Below are positions 27,651 through 37,666 of a DNA stretch of 64,000 bases, piece by piece. A program made the position numbers and the translations under genes. The notes beneath the pieces are model-generated. The model saw only the letters and a program-made list of their open reading frames with translations. It had not been told where the DNA came from and searched no databases. The DNA lies in the NCBI GenBank assembly GCA_022844105.1, contig JALHMJ010000001.1, positions 385,264 to 449,263 of the forward strand. Direction: 5' to 3'. How positions within the stretch are numbered: the first letter of the stretch is position 1; every line of letters starts with the position of its first letter. Origin of the DNA: Hyphomicrobium sp. GTDB taxonomy: Bacteria; Pseudomonadota; Alphaproteobacteria; Rhizobiales; Hyphomicrobiaceae.

Positions 27651-28250
27651 TTAAGCGGCCGCCCGGATTGCAATGGCTTTTTTTTGTGCGGGTCGGGCGC
27701 AAATGCGATCGAAGTAATCGCGGACATTGCCCTCCGGCAGTTCCCATTTGATGGAGCGCGCCCAACCCAGGCAATGGCCGAGCAGCAGGTCGGGCACCGT
27801 AAAGTTTTCTCCCATGACATAGGGCTTGCTGGCGAGCCGCTTTGATAATGTTGCGACGGCGCGGCCGAACTCGAAGGCGCAAGCCCGCTTGACCTCTTTG
27901 ACGCGGTACTCCTCTGGAAGGACAAAGGAGTGCTTAGCGGCCACCCACAGCGGGCCTTCGATGTCATCGACGCTGAACTGCGTGAAGCTGTCCTGCTGCG
28001 CGCGCTCGATGGTTCCGGCTTTGAACGTGAACGTGCCGTGCTTGTCGGCGAGGTACTGGCAGATCGCGACGCTGTCAAAGATGGGAACGCCGCCGTCGAG
28101 GAGAATGGGGACCTTGCCGGATGGGTTGAGAGCAACGACTGCCGGATCGTGCGGGCGCTTGGGGTCAAGGGTGTAGGGTTCGCCCAGTTCTTCCAACATG
28201 GCGACCACGCGAAATGTGCGTGTCGTCGGTGCTCCAATCACGGTGTACAT
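27651..28250 (-). CDS. Glutathione S-transferase family protein
   Basis: A 199-residue GST. The N-terminal thioredoxin-like domain has GAPTTRTFRV in place of the catalytic Ser/Tyr region, then NPSGKVPILLDGG and the glutathione-binding DSVAICQYLAD. An all-helical C-terminal domain follows. It acts in the cytoplasm on an unknown electrophile. The ATG at 28250 has AAAGG upstream; the longer open frame has no homologous residues. It begins 13 bases after purB ends. Confidence 0.9.
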   Translation of the reverse strand: MYTVIGAPTTRTFRVVAMLEELGEPYTLDPKRPHDPAVVALNPSGKVPILLDGGVPIFDSVAICQYLADKHGTFTFKAGTIERAQQDSFTQFSVDDIEGPLWVAAKHSFVLPEEYRVKEVKRACAFEFGRAVATLSKRLASKPYVMGENFTVPDLLLGHCLGWARSIKWELPEGNVRDYFDRICARPAQKKAIAIRAAA

Positions 28251-28263
28251 GGCAAACCTTTCA

Positions 28264-29571
28264 TCAGCCCCGGCCGAAGACGCGATCGAAAATCGTGTCG
28301 ACGTGCTTGAAATGATAGCCAAGGTCGAACATGGCTTCCAAATCCGAGGCCGCAACCTTGGCGGTGACTTCCGCGTCGCTCTTCAGTTCGGTCAGGAAGT
28401 CCTTGCCTTCCTCCCAGGTTTTCATCGCATTGCGCTGGACTATGGCATAGGCATCCTCGCGTGAGACGCCGGCTTGGGTCAGTGCCAGCAGAACACGCTG
28501 GGAGTTATGCAATCCGCCGAGACGGTCCAGATTTTTGCGCATGTTGTCGGGATAGATGACGAGCTTCTCGATCACACCGGCGAGCCTGCTCAGGGCGAAG
28601 TCCAGCGTGACGGTGGCATCGGGGCCGATGATCCGCTCAACCGAGGAGTGAGAGATGTCGCGCTCGTGCCAGAGGGCGACATTCTCCATGGCTGGCATCG
28701 CGTAGCCGCGCACGATGCGGGCAAGACCGGTGAGATTTTCCGCCAGCACGGGGTTGCGCTTGTGCGGCATGGCCGAGGACCCCTTCTGGCCGGGCGCGAA
28801 GTATTCTTCGGCCTCGAGCACTTCCGTCCTCTGGAGATGGCGGATCTCGGTGGCCAGACGCTCGACCGAGGAGGCGACGACGCCGAGCGTGGCAAAGTAC
28901 ATGGCATGACGGTCACGCGGGACGACTTGCGTCGAGACAGGTTCGGGCCGCAGACCCATGCGTTCGGCAACGAACTCTTCGACCCTCGGATCGATGTTGG
29001 CAAACGTGCCGACGGCGCCTGAAATCGCGCACGTGCGCACGTCCTCGCGGGCCGCCGCAAGACGCTCCTTAGCGCGCTCGAATTCGGCATAAGCGCAGGC
29101 GAGCTTCAGCCCGAACGTTGTCGGTTCGGCATGGATGCCGTGACTGCGGCCGATCGTTGGCGTCAAGCGGTGTTCGAAGGCGCGCAGTTTCAACGCTTCA
29201 AGCAGACGCTCGATATCGGCGAGCAAGATATCGGCTGCGCGCACCAATTGCACGTTGAGCGTCGTGTCGAGCACATCGGAGGATGTCATTCCCTGGTGCA
29301 CGAAGCGTGCTTCCGGCCCGACGATTTCCGCAAGGTGGGTCAGGAAGGCGATAACATCGTGTTTGGTGACCTGCTCGATGGCATCAATTCGCGCGACCTC
29401 GAAGCGGGCCTGCGAGCCCTTCTTCCAGATAACGTCGGCGGCTTCCTTGGGAATGATGCCGAGGTTGGCCATCGCGGTTGCGGCGTGGCTTTCGATTTCA
29501 AACCAGATGCGAAAGCGCGTCTCGGGCTCCCAAATGCGAACCATCTCGGGCCGGGAGTAGCGGGGAATCAT
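28264..29571 (-). CDS. purB: Adenylosuccinate lyase
   Basis: A 435-residue member of the fumarase/aspartase superfamily that cleaves SAICAR and adenylosuccinate. The signature GSSAMPHKRNP is near the middle. The N-terminal IPRYSRPEMVRIWE, TSSDVLDT and the catalytic-His segment GRSHGIHAEPTTFG all match PurB. It is followed closely by the GST and hydrolase genes. Confidence 0.96.
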   Translation of the reverse strand: MIPRYSRPEMVRIWEPETRFRIWFEIESHAATAMANLGIIPKEAADVIWKKGSQARFEVARIDAIEQVTKHDVIAFLTHLAEIVGPEARFVHQGMTSSDVLDTTLNVQLVRAADILLADIERLLEALKLRAFEHRLTPTIGRSHGIHAEPTTFGLKLACAYAEFERAKERLAAAREDVRTCAISGAVGTFANIDPRVEEFVAERMGLRPEPVSTQVVPRDRHAMYFATLGVVASSVERLATEIRHLQRTEVLEAEEYFAPGQKGSSAMPHKRNPVLAENLTGLARIVRGYAMPAMENVALWHERDISHSSVERIIGPDATVTLDFALSRLAGVIEKLVIYPDNMRKNLDRLGGLHNSQRVLLALTQAGVSREDAYAIVQRNAMKTWEEGKDFLTELKSDAEVTAKVAASDLEAMFDLGYHFKHVDTIFDRVFGRG

Positions 29572-30254
29572 GGAACCTCTCGTCGGGCTGTGTCTTGCGG
29601 CGGCTTATGATGCCGGTCGGCTCGCGTCGAGGGGGTACCACCCGGCGGCCCAGGCAGCAACGTGGCCCGTCGTTCGAATCAATTCGGCTAGTGACATATT
29701 CAGGGATGAGCGCAAAAATTCACGTTGTGATGCCTGAGGTGCGACCTGCGGCAATTCTTACCAGTCAAAAAGAATTACGTTAAACTGAACGAATATTCAT
29801 CTCGCAGCTGCGAAGCCACTGATGAGCGTTCGCCCGCAAGTGACTTATGTTGCCGTGCAAAATCTCGTGTCGCGCTGCGCATATGGCCGCTTCGTGGCAG
29901 GTCCACAATTGCCAACATTTTTAAGGGTTGTTTCCGCTGCGCCACGGATTGCTGCAGAGCCGAAGCTAGTGCCGCTTTCGAGCCATATTCAGGTGGAGTA
30001 TTACGTCGGAGCCGCGCAGCGAACTGTTCAGGTTTGCTTCAGGTTCGATGTAGGAAAAGGGACACGGTTCTTAACGGAGCGGCGTTCCGGCACTTGCATC
30101 CCAAGGGCGCGACCGCAACTCTGTGTAAACGTCAACCGGCGTACAGTATCCGGAATTGACGGCACGCGATGAGGAAGAGACAGCAGAGCCGGTTGTGAAC
30201 CGATCGCGACGACCCTGGGAACTGTCCCGAGAAAATTGGACGAATGGGCAAACA
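29572..30254. other. Long intergenic region upstream of purB
   Basis: 683 bases, with lower GC around 29680-29830. Open frames here (for example 29822-30172 plus) have no family match, no convincing ribosome site and atypical codon use. I see no RNA gene. It must hold the purB promoter and that of the small gene at 30255. Confidence 0.4.
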
Positions 30255-30452
30255 ATGTCTGAACAGATGCAGTGCGAGATTTCGGAACTCAATCAGCGCT
30301 TCGACGAGCTCGACGATCCCCGCGAACAGTACGCTCTTTTGAAAGAGCGCATCAACGCCTATAGGTCACGCGGCATCGTCGTTCCCGAGCCCCTGCAGCG
30401 CATGGAACGCGTTCTTTTGCAGGAGTGCCTTTCGGAATCGCAAGGCCGTTGA
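30255..30452 (+). CDS. Small acidic helical protein, unknown function
   Basis: A 65-residue protein from the ATG at 30255, rich in Glu, Gln and Leu and predicted to be one helical hairpin (ISELNQRFDEL, then REQYALLKERINAY). A longer frame starts at 30156, but its extra residues look uncoded. I do not recognise a family. A hairpin followed by Ts (30478-30512) ends the transcript, which supports a real small gene. Confidence 0.5.
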   Translation: MSEQMQCEISELNQRFDELDDPREQYALLKERINAYRSRGIVVPEPLQRMERVLLQECLSESQGR

Positions 30453-30477
30453 TTGGGTCTCACCGTTGAGAGTGCGG

Positions 30478-30512
30478 CGCCGGTCCTGTCAGGGGCCGGC
30501 GTTCGCGTTTTT
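30478..30512 (+). terminator. Probable intrinsic terminator of the small gene at 30255
   Basis: CGCCGGTCC pairs with GGGCCGGCG (nine pairs including one G-U) around a six-base loop, followed by TTCGCG and a five-base T-run. It overlaps the last codons of the convergent binding-protein gene. Confidence 0.5.
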
Positions 30513-31550
30513 CGACCATCGCCCGGCCACCAGCGGTACGGCGACAAACGAAGCAATCCGCGCATCGCCGTTGGTATTGAATAACGCTGCGGACCCATCC
30601 GGCCCGGATAAAAGCGCAATGGCATCACCGCTAGCGCCGGCCGTGCGCGAGGCCGTGCGCCAGGCGGCAACGGCCATCTGTGCGGCGGCTGTGAGATCGG
30701 TGGCGGCCAGTCCGCCCGAGTGCGGCGCGCGCAGCATGACCTTGACGCCCGACGCCGATGGATCGAGCGCTGCGGCGGTCGCGGCGAAGTCATCGGTCGC
30801 GTTCGCGTCGGACGCAATGAGTGGCGACGTGATGCCGGCTTTGCGCATGCCGCGCAGCACCACGCTTGCTTCCGGCGGATAGCCGGCAAAGAAAACGACC
30901 TTCAGCGGAGCCGCTTTCAGCTTGGCCAGTTCAACCTCGTAGTCGCGCCGGCCAGCGACGATGGGGATAATGATCGGAGCTGGCTGATTGCGTGCCGTGA
31001 GGGCTGCGGTGATCGACGCGGTAAGCGTTCGAGCGTACGCCGTGCGGTCCTGGATAACGGCTATTGCGCCGGGAGCTTGGGCGATCAATTCGACGGCCGC
31101 TGCTTCGCCTTGGCGATCGTCGCGGCCGGCCAAGCGAAAAATTGTTGGTCCGGCCCGTTTTGACGTCAAGTCGGGATGGCGGACGCCGAGCGCGATAAAA
31201 GCGATGCCGGCGGTGGCGTAAATGCGTGCAGCGGCGATCGCTGCGGCGGCGCAGGGATGACCGATGACCAGAGCAGGGCGCGCGGCCGCGACCAGACGGG
31301 CAGCTGCTTCGGCACGGCCGGCGTCGCAGCCATCGTCGACTTCGGTCACGGTCACGTCAGCATCGGCTTCGATGGCTTTGCCGGCGCCTTCGCGCATGGC
31401 GCGCAGAAGCTCGGCATGGCGGCCAGTAGCGGGCCCGGCGACGACGACGGTGGGCTGAGCGATGGAGGGTGTAGCGCCGAGGCCGCCGAAAGTCGTGGCA
31501 AGGACTTGAGCGATCGCGAGCGATTTAATGAATTTTGAAACTGACCACAT
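30489..31550 (-). CDS. Periplasmic binding protein, branched-chain amino acid/urea type
   Basis: A 353-residue type I periplasmic binding protein (Peripla_BP_6, LivJ-like). A signal peptide (cleavage near SIAQP, about residue 32) is followed by VVVAGPATGRHAELLRAMREGA and the two-lobe repeat, with IGHPCAAAAIAA and AGRDDRQGEAA as family segments. Such proteins either deliver ligands to ABC permeases or act as orphan sensors. No permease or ATPase gene is adjacent, so this one looks like an orphan. It is divergent from an AGCS symporter gene. Confidence 0.82.
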   Translation of the reverse strand: MWSVSKFIKSLAIAQVLATTFGGLGATPSIAQPTVVVAGPATGRHAELLRAMREGAGKAIEADADVTVTEVDDGCDAGRAEAAARLVAAARPALVIGHPCAAAAIAAARIYATAGIAFIALGVRHPDLTSKRAGPTIFRLAGRDDRQGEAAAVELIAQAPGAIAVIQDRTAYARTLTASITAALTARNQPAPIIIPIVAGRRDYEVELAKLKAAPLKVVFFAGYPPEASVVLRGMRKAGITSPLIASDANATDDFAATAAALDPSASGVKVMLRAPHSGGLAATDLTAAAQMAVAAWRTASRTAGASGDAIALLSGPDGSAALFNTNGDARIASFVAVPLVAGRWSKNANAGP

Positions 31551-31698
31551 CCGGAGACTATAGGGGTTGGTGATGCGCCGTGAGTCTCACGGCGAAGCCG
31601 ATCTTGCGTCGCACACTCGGGCTGGCCTAGGATATTTACGCATTATTCCTGATACCCAGGGCATCAGAGTGACGGCGCGACGGCCGGGGGGCTACGAA

Positions 31699-33306
31699 AT
31701 GACGGCACTCAATCCGCGGATCCGGTCCGCGGCTCGTATCGGTTTGGCTGGGCTTGCCGCGTTTACTGTGCCGGTGACGGCATGTGCTGGTGCGGGTCCC
31801 GACACGGCACCCGTCAGCATTGATCTGGTGATCAACGATACGGTCGGGGCTCTTACCGCTCCGTTCGTCAATTTTGTCTTCTCGCCCTTTCCCGGCACTG
31901 CGTTTCCCTGGATCGTGATGTGGCTGATTGCGGCCGCCGTCATCTTTACCGTGTACTTCGGTCTGATCCAGATTCGAGGGTTCGGTCATGCTCTGGCACT
32001 TGTTCGCGGCAAATACGATAATAAAAAAGATCCTGGCGAGGTCAGCCACTTTCAAGCGCTCTCAACGGCATTGTCCGGCACCGTCGGCCTGGGCAACATC
32101 GCAGGCGTGGCGGTCGCCGTTTCGGTTGGCGGGCCAGGCGCCACATTCTGGATGATCCTTGCCGGTTTCCTCGGCATGGCGACCAAATTCACCGAATGCA
32201 CCTTGGGCGTGAAGTACCGCAACGAATTTGCGGACGGGCATGTTTCTGGCGGCCCCATGTATTACCTGTCAAAGGGTCTGGCCGCGCGCGGCTTTGCAGT
32301 CCCCGGCCGGATCATGGCGGCGACGTTTGCCGTGTTTTGCATCCTCGGTTCGTTCGGGGCCGGCAACATGTTTCAGGCCAATCAGGTCCACGCCCAGCTG
32401 GTCAACGTGACGGGCGGTGACGCCAGTATGCTGGCGGGACAGGGGTGGATTACCGGACTTATCCTTGCAGTCATCGTTTTCACCGTGATCGTCGGTGGCA
32501 TCAAATCCATCGCCACCTTTGCTGAGTTCATCGTGCCCATTATGGCGATCATCTACTGCGGAGCTGCGTTGATCATCATCGGCATGAATATTGAAAAGCT
32601 GCCGTGGGCCATCGGTCAGATCGTCAACGGAGCTTTTACCGGAGCCGGTGTGGCTGGCGGCATGCTGGGCGCACTCATCCAGGGCTTCCGACGCGCCTCA
32701 TTTTCCAACGAGGCTGGCATTGGTTCGGCGGCCATTGCACATTCCGCAGTGAAGACCAAACACCCAGTAACGGAAGGTCTTGTGTCGCTGCTCGAACCCT
32801 TCATCGATACCATCGTCATTTGCACGTGCACGGCTCTCGTGATCGTTATGACAGGTGTCCTCCAGATCGACCCGGCAACCGGACTGTATGTTTGGAACGC
32901 GGAAGCAGGGCGGATTGCTACACAAGGCAATCTGACCGGCGTGGAATTGACCTCGGCCGCTTTTGAAAGCGCGTTCTGGTGGTTCCCCTACGTCCTCGCG
33001 GTCGCCGTCATTCTGTTTGCTTTCTCAACCTTGATCTCATGGTCCTATTATGGACTCAAGTCCTGGACCTATCTTTTCGGAGAGGGCCGGGCGCGCGAGA
33101 TAACATTCAATTCGATCTATTGTTCGATGGTCGTGGTGGGCGCAGCGATCAATTTGAACCATGTCATCGACTTCGCTGACGCGGCGATCTTTTCCATGGC
33201 GCTCATCAACATCACGGGGCTCTACATCCTGATGCCCGAGGTGAAGAGGGATCTCGCTGAATATCTAGCCAAACTGAAGAGTGGAGAAATCGCGCCTCAC
33301 ACATGA
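31699..33306 (+). CDS. Sodium:alanine symporter (AGCS family)
   Basis: A 535-residue sodium-coupled amino-acid importer, probably for alanine or glycine. There is an N-terminal signal-like segment, a first span at about residues 65-90, then the family signature GPGATFWMILAGFLGMATKFTECTLG in pieces. FRRASFSNEAGIGSAAIAHS, the AGCS hallmark, lies around residues 330-350. The frame is open to 31567, but the ATG at 31699 gives the usual N-terminus. No close operon partner is seen. Confidence 0.92.
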   Translation: MTALNPRIRSAARIGLAGLAAFTVPVTACAGAGPDTAPVSIDLVINDTVGALTAPFVNFVFSPFPGTAFPWIVMWLIAAAVIFTVYFGLIQIRGFGHALALVRGKYDNKKDPGEVSHFQALSTALSGTVGLGNIAGVAVAVSVGGPGATFWMILAGFLGMATKFTECTLGVKYRNEFADGHVSGGPMYYLSKGLAARGFAVPGRIMAATFAVFCILGSFGAGNMFQANQVHAQLVNVTGGDASMLAGQGWITGLILAVIVFTVIVGGIKSIATFAEFIVPIMAIIYCGAALIIIGMNIEKLPWAIGQIVNGAFTGAGVAGGMLGALIQGFRRASFSNEAGIGSAAIAHSAVKTKHPVTEGLVSLLEPFIDTIVICTCTALVIVMTGVLQIDPATGLYVWNAEAGRIATQGNLTGVELTSAAFESAFWWFPYVLAVAVILFAFSTLISWSYYGLKSWTYLFGEGRAREITFNSIYCSMVVVGAAINLNHVIDFADAAIFSMALINITGLYILMPEVKRDLAEYLAKLKSGEIAPHT

Positions 33307-33324
33307 AGCGCACCGACGGCAAAC

Positions 33325-36015
33325 TCAAGCGATCTTGGCATCCCTGAGTTTCATCGTCGCGATCCGGATGCTGCAATCGGCGGGGTCTGCGCTGATCTTG
33401 AACCCGAGCCGCTGACAGAAATCCAGCATCGTTTTATTCTCCGCCAGAACGGTGCCCGAAAGTTCGCTTAAGCCCTCCGCCTGGGCGTAAGCGACGAGGT
33501 GCTCCATCAGGCGTCGGCCCAAGCCTCGGCCCTTGAGGTCGGAGGCAACGAGGATCGCGAACTCGGCCTGTTGGTAGTCCGATCCGGCCATCATCCGGGC
33601 GACGCCGTGCAGCGCGCCGGTGTCCTTTTCAATCGCCACGAATGCCATTTCACGCCCGTAGTCGATCTGCGTCAGGCGCGCGATGGTGGCGTGCGTCAAG
33701 GTCTTGGCCGCCATGAAGAACCGCATGCGCATGTCGTGCGGTGTGACTTGCCGGAAAAAGGCCTCGTAGCGATGTTCATCGTCGGGCCGGATCGGCCGGA
33801 TCAGCAACTGCTGTCCGGTCGACATCGTGAATTCGGCCTCCCAGCGCGTGGGGTAGGGGCGGATGCTCATGGGCGTTCTTGGATTGGCGACAGGGTCGGC
33901 GATGACAATACGGGCATCGAGCGCCAGCACGTCGCGATCGTCGGCAATCAGCGGATTGATATCGATCTCGCGAATCTCTGGGTGGCCCGCCACGAGGTAG
34001 CTCAAGCGCACGAGCACCATGGCGATCCGGTCGAGATCGGCCGCCAGATGATCGCGATAGCCGGCGAGGAGCCGCGAGACCCGCGTCTGCGCGATCAAAT
34101 CGTGGGCGAGGCCAAGATCGAGCGGGGGCAGCGCCTCGGCTGTATCGCGCATGATTTCCACACCCGTGCCGCCGGCTCCGAACACGATCAGCGGTCCGAA
34201 TGTGGCGTCCGTGCTCACGCCGGCAAAGAGTTCTTGGGCATCGCGCTTCCGGATCATGGGCTGGACCGTAAACCCGTCGATGCGCGCCTCAGGGCGCAAG
34301 CGTTGGATGCGCGCCAGCATCGCTTCGGCTGCGTCGGCACAATCTTCCGGAGTGCTCAGGTCGAGGCGCACGCCGCCGACGTCGGATTTATGCGTGATGT
34401 CAGGGGAGCGGATCTTGATGGCCACGGACTTGTTGGACGAAAGCAATTCCGCCGCGATCGTTCGGACGTCTTCGGGCGTGGACGCAATCCGGGTTGTCAC
34501 CGTTTCAATGCCGTAGGCCGTCAGAATATCCTTGGAGAGGGATTCGCCAAGTACGGTCTCGCCACGATTGAGGGCCTCCTTCAATGCCGTGCTGACCTTG
34601 GCCGGATCGAGCCGCATATCGTCGGGCAGCGACGGCGGCGTGCGCATGAGAAGATCCTGCGCGCGGCGGTGCCGGACGAGCTGCATGAAGCCGTTGATGG
34701 CATCGTCGGGACTTGCGAATGCGGGATGACCCGCGGCGCGGAAGGCAGCGCGGCCGGGTTCTGCCGTGCCGTCACCCAGCCATACGGCGAGCAGCGGCCG
34801 CTTATGGCCGTCCGACTTATGAGCCTTGACGGTCTCGATGATCGTTTCGGCGGCGAGCGTGCTGTCGGACAGCGCGGTCGGACAGTTCATCACCAGAATG
34901 GCATCCGTGCCGCTATCGTCGAGGACGGCGGCGACGGTCTGCCCGTATCGTTCGGGATTGGCGTCGCCGATGATGTCGATTGGGTTGGCGCGCGACCACG
35001 TGGATGGCAGGACGGCATCCAGTCTGGCGATTGTCTGCGGGTCGGGCCGGGCGAGCATTCCACCCCAGTCGGCAAGGCGATCGACAGCAAGGACACCGGC
35101 GCCGCCGCCGTTGGTGATGATGGTCAACCGCTCGCCGCTGAGTCGGCCGACGCGAGAGAGCGTTTCGGCCGCATCGAAAAGCTGTTCGATTTCGCGCACG
35201 CGCAGGACGCCGGCGCGGCGGAAGGCTGCCTCATAGGCCTTGTCGGAGCCGGCGAGAGCGCCGGTGTGCGACAGCGCGGCCTTGGCGCCAGCGGCGTGGC
35301 GGCCAGATTTTATGACGATGACCGGCTTGGCGCGGGCGGCGCGGCGGGCCGCGGACATGAACTTCGGCGCGTTGGTAATGTTCTCGATGTAGAGCAGGAT
35401 GGCGCGGCTCGACACGTCGACGGCGAGGTAGTCGAGCAGATCGCCGAAATCGACGTCGAGCATATCGCCGAGGGAGACGACGTGGCTAAAACCGATGCCA
35501 CGCGAGCTCGCCCAATCGACGATGCTCGTGACCAAGGCTCCGGACTGAGACAGGAAGGCGAGGTCGCCGCTCAAAGGAGCGCGATGGGAAAAGCTTGCAT
35601 CGAGTGCGATTTGCGGCAGCATCAGTCCGAGGCAGTTCGGACCTTGCACGCGCAGGCAGGTTGGTTGCGCGGCCTTGAGGACGGCTGTCTTTTGTGCCGC
35701 GGACAGGCCGGCTGTGATGATGACGGCCGCGCGGACGCCTTTTACGCCAAGTTCGGCGATGATGCCTGGAATTGTTTCGGGCGGAGTCGCAATCACGGCG
35801 AGATCAGGGACGCCCTCCAACTCACGCACGGAGGTTGCGCAAACGCGATCATCGACGTGACGGTGGCGCGGGTTGACGAATTGGATCGGTCCGGCAAACC
35901 CGGCGCGCAACAGATTGCGCGCGACGATGTTGCCGACGGATTGCGGCCTCGGGCTGGCGCCAATGAGGGCGACAGATCGGGGAGTGAGCAGCGCTTCTAG
36001 GTTACGGATTGTCAT
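33325..36015 (-). CDS. NDP-forming acyl-CoA synthetase/GNAT acetyltransferase fusion (Pat-like)
   Basis: An 896-residue protein. Domains in order are: CoA-binding Rossmann domain (about 5-130), succinyl-CoA ligase-like domains (about 145-450), ATP-grasp (about 475-700) and a C-terminal GNAT domain (about 735-890) with the acetyl-CoA loop LKGRGLGRRLM. This is the architecture of Pat/PatZ protein lysine acetyltransferases, which silence acetyl-CoA synthetase. His250 in SHTGAL, the phospho-His position of active NDP-forming synthetases, is kept, so ligase activity cannot be excluded. Its start overlaps the APH/AAA kinase gene by four bases. An acetate permease (actP) lies elsewhere in the window. 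Confidence 0.9.
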   Translation of the reverse strand: MTIRNLEALLTPRSVALIGASPRPQSVGNIVARNLLRAGFAGPIQFVNPRHRHVDDRVCATSVRELEGVPDLAVIATPPETIPGIIAELGVKGVRAAVIITAGLSAAQKTAVLKAAQPTCLRVQGPNCLGLMLPQIALDASFSHRAPLSGDLAFLSQSGALVTSIVDWASSRGIGFSHVVSLGDMLDVDFGDLLDYLAVDVSSRAILLYIENITNAPKFMSAARRAARAKPVIVIKSGRHAAGAKAALSHTGALAGSDKAYEAAFRRAGVLRVREIEQLFDAAETLSRVGRLSGERLTIITNGGGAGVLAVDRLADWGGMLARPDPQTIARLDAVLPSTWSRANPIDIIGDANPERYGQTVAAVLDDSGTDAILVMNCPTALSDSTLAAETIIETVKAHKSDGHKRPLLAVWLGDGTAEPGRAAFRAAGHPAFASPDDAINGFMQLVRHRRAQDLLMRTPPSLPDDMRLDPAKVSTALKEALNRGETVLGESLSKDILTAYGIETVTTRIASTPEDVRTIAAELLSSNKSVAIKIRSPDITHKSDVGGVRLDLSTPEDCADAAEAMLARIQRLRPEARIDGFTVQPMIRKRDAQELFAGVSTDATFGPLIVFGAGGTGVEIMRDTAEALPPLDLGLAHDLIAQTRVSRLLAGYRDHLAADLDRIAMVLVRLSYLVAGHPEIREIDINPLIADDRDVLALDARIVIADPVANPRTPMSIRPYPTRWEAEFTMSTGQQLLIRPIRPDDEHRYEAFFRQVTPHDMRMRFFMAAKTLTHATIARLTQIDYGREMAFVAIEKDTGALHGVARMMAGSDYQQAEFAILVASDLKGRGLGRRLMEHLVAYAQAEGLSELSGTVLAENKTMLDFCQRLGFKISADPADCSIRIATMKLRDAKIA

Positions 36016-37562
36016 CGCGTGTCGAAGTTCGCATGCAAATGTGACATCGCCATGCGCAGCGTTTCCTCAAATGGCCCGCTGGCGTCTAGGCGCGTCCAGT
36101 CGAGCGGCCCCAGACCGTAGGCCAGTTGCTGCTCGACCACCTGCGGCGTGGCGTCCGAAGCGTCATTTTTACGCTGTGCGACGCGCTCCATGAGAATGTT
36201 CGCGGGGACGTCGAGCCACAGTGACGCGAGGCGCGCACCCGTCGCGCCGGCCAGTGCTGCAATCGCCGTTCGCTCTCCGGGATCGGCGTGAACGGCATCA
36301 GCAATGACAGAATGTCCGGCACGCAAGGCCGCTTGCGTTTTGACGAGCATGCGATCGTAAACGGCGGCGGTGGCCGCTGCGGTGTAGGCCGACGCGGGCA
36401 GGCGTTCGAACTCATCGGCGTTGAAGAGGGCTTTGCGCTCCAGATCGCTGCGCAGATGCAAGGCGCCCGGCGCCCGTCCGAACGATGGTGCCAGCGCCGA
36501 AGCGAGGGTCGATTTTCCCGAGCCCGATAATCCGCCGATAAGAACGAGGGCTGGTACTTCCTCATGCAAGTAGGACAGGGCTCGCTGCAGATAGCCGCGC
36601 GGCTCGGAGGACGGATGCGCTGAAAGCACTGCTTTCTGAGCACCGACCATGGCGCGGATCGCGGCGCGAAGTGCCAGAAACACAGGAAGCGCCGCAAGCG
36701 CTTCGATGTTGCTCAGCGGCTGCGAGCGCCACAGATAGCGGTTGAGCACGGCGTTGGCGGTTGCGCGGTGATCGCGATGGTCGAGATCCATCAGTAGGAA
36801 CGCCAAATCGTAGAGGGTGTCGATGGTCGCCAGCGTCTCGTCAAACTCGATGGCGTCAAAAAGCGTCGCGTGCCCGTCGATGAATACGATATTGCCTAAA
36901 TGAAGATCGCCATGGCAGCGACGCACATGGCCGTCGCGAGCGCGGCGAAGGAGGAGGTCGGACAAGTCAGTGGCGCCCGATGTCAACCGGGCCCGCAGTC
37001 CTGCGACTATTGTCTGATCCTCAGGTCCGAACAGTGACGTCAACGCGGCGAGGACATCGGTGGCGACGCGGGAGATCTGGGCCGCGGGCGGGGGCTGCTG
37101 GATCACGACCGCGGCGGCGTGGGCGGCATAGACGGCGTCGGCCAGGCCCTTGGCCTCTTTGTCGCTGATCGGCTCAGAGACGATGCGATTTGCAAGAACG
37201 TCACGTTCTTGGAAACGCGTCATGTGGACGGCCCACTCGACGGGATCGCCGTCACCGGCGAAGGCCATGCGGCCATCGTAGGCGCGCGTGATTGCGACCA
37301 GCGACTTATAGATCATGGGTGCGTTGGGGGCATTGACTTCGAGTTCGCGCACGCAGGCGGCATGCCTTTTTTCAAGCGTCGAGAAATCCATGTAGGGATA
37401 GCGAATGGCGCGCTTGATCTTGAAGACATCGCTACCGCACAAAAAGACATGCGCGCCGTGCGTATCGATGCGTTCGACGGGTGGCATGGATGGATAGGAT
37501 GCGGGGTTGGTGAGAAACGCGATTGCATCGCGCTGCTGGGGGGCAATCTGTGCTGTGGTCAT
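36012..37562 (-). CDS. Aminoglycoside phosphotransferase-like/AAA kinase fusion
   Basis: A 516-residue two-domain protein. Residues about 25-310 resemble an APH-fold kinase with the catalytic HGDLHLGNI (217-225) and a DAIEFDE metal segment. Residues about 335-510 are a P-loop kinase (AAA_33) with GGLSGSGKST at 343-352. Such fusions are common in proteobacteria but their substrate is unknown, and aminoglycoside resistance should not be assumed. The ATG at 37562 follows non-homologous upstream frame. It is coupled by overlap to the Pat-like gene and lies downstream of the FNR-type regulator gene. Confidence 0.88.
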   Translation of the reverse strand: MTTAQIAPQQRDAIAFLTNPASYPSMPPVERIDTHGAHVFLCGSDVFKIKRAIRYPYMDFSTLEKRHAACVRELEVNAPNAPMIYKSLVAITRAYDGRMAFAGDGDPVEWAVHMTRFQERDVLANRIVSEPISDKEAKGLADAVYAAHAAAVVIQQPPPAAQISRVATDVLAALTSLFGPEDQTIVAGLRARLTSGATDLSDLLLRRARDGHVRRCHGDLHLGNIVFIDGHATLFDAIEFDETLATIDTLYDLAFLLMDLDHRDHRATANAVLNRYLWRSQPLSNIEALAALPVFLALRAAIRAMVGAQKAVLSAHPSSEPRGYLQRALSYLHEEVPALVLIGGLSGSGKSTLASALAPSFGRAPGALHLRSDLERKALFNADEFERLPASAYTAAATAAVYDRMLVKTQAALRAGHSVIADAVHADPGERTAIAALAGATGARLASLWLDVPANILMERVAQRKNDASDATPQVVEQQLAYGLGPLDWTRLDASGPFEETLRMAMSHLHANFDTR

Positions 37563-37666
37563 TGGGCGTGCGATCCGGCTCGGTTTCCCGCAAGGTGCGC
37601 GGCGCGGCGGGCCACGGCCAACCCAGCATGGCATGCGGGCAGTCCGTGCCTTAATCAACGGTAAAT

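Noticed and set aside
29822-30172. 116-codon plus-strand frame upstream of purB
   Set aside because: No recognisable family, no good ribosome site, atypical composition; treated as intergenic.
33499-36000. 833-codon plus-strand open frame
   Set aside because: It is exactly antisense to the Pat-like gene, whose minus-strand frame has clear domain motifs; long antisense frames are common in GC-rich DNA.
36012-37562. Aminoglycoside resistance gene
   Set aside because: The APH-like domain is fused to a P-loop kinase in a housekeeping context; the fold alone does not show resistance.
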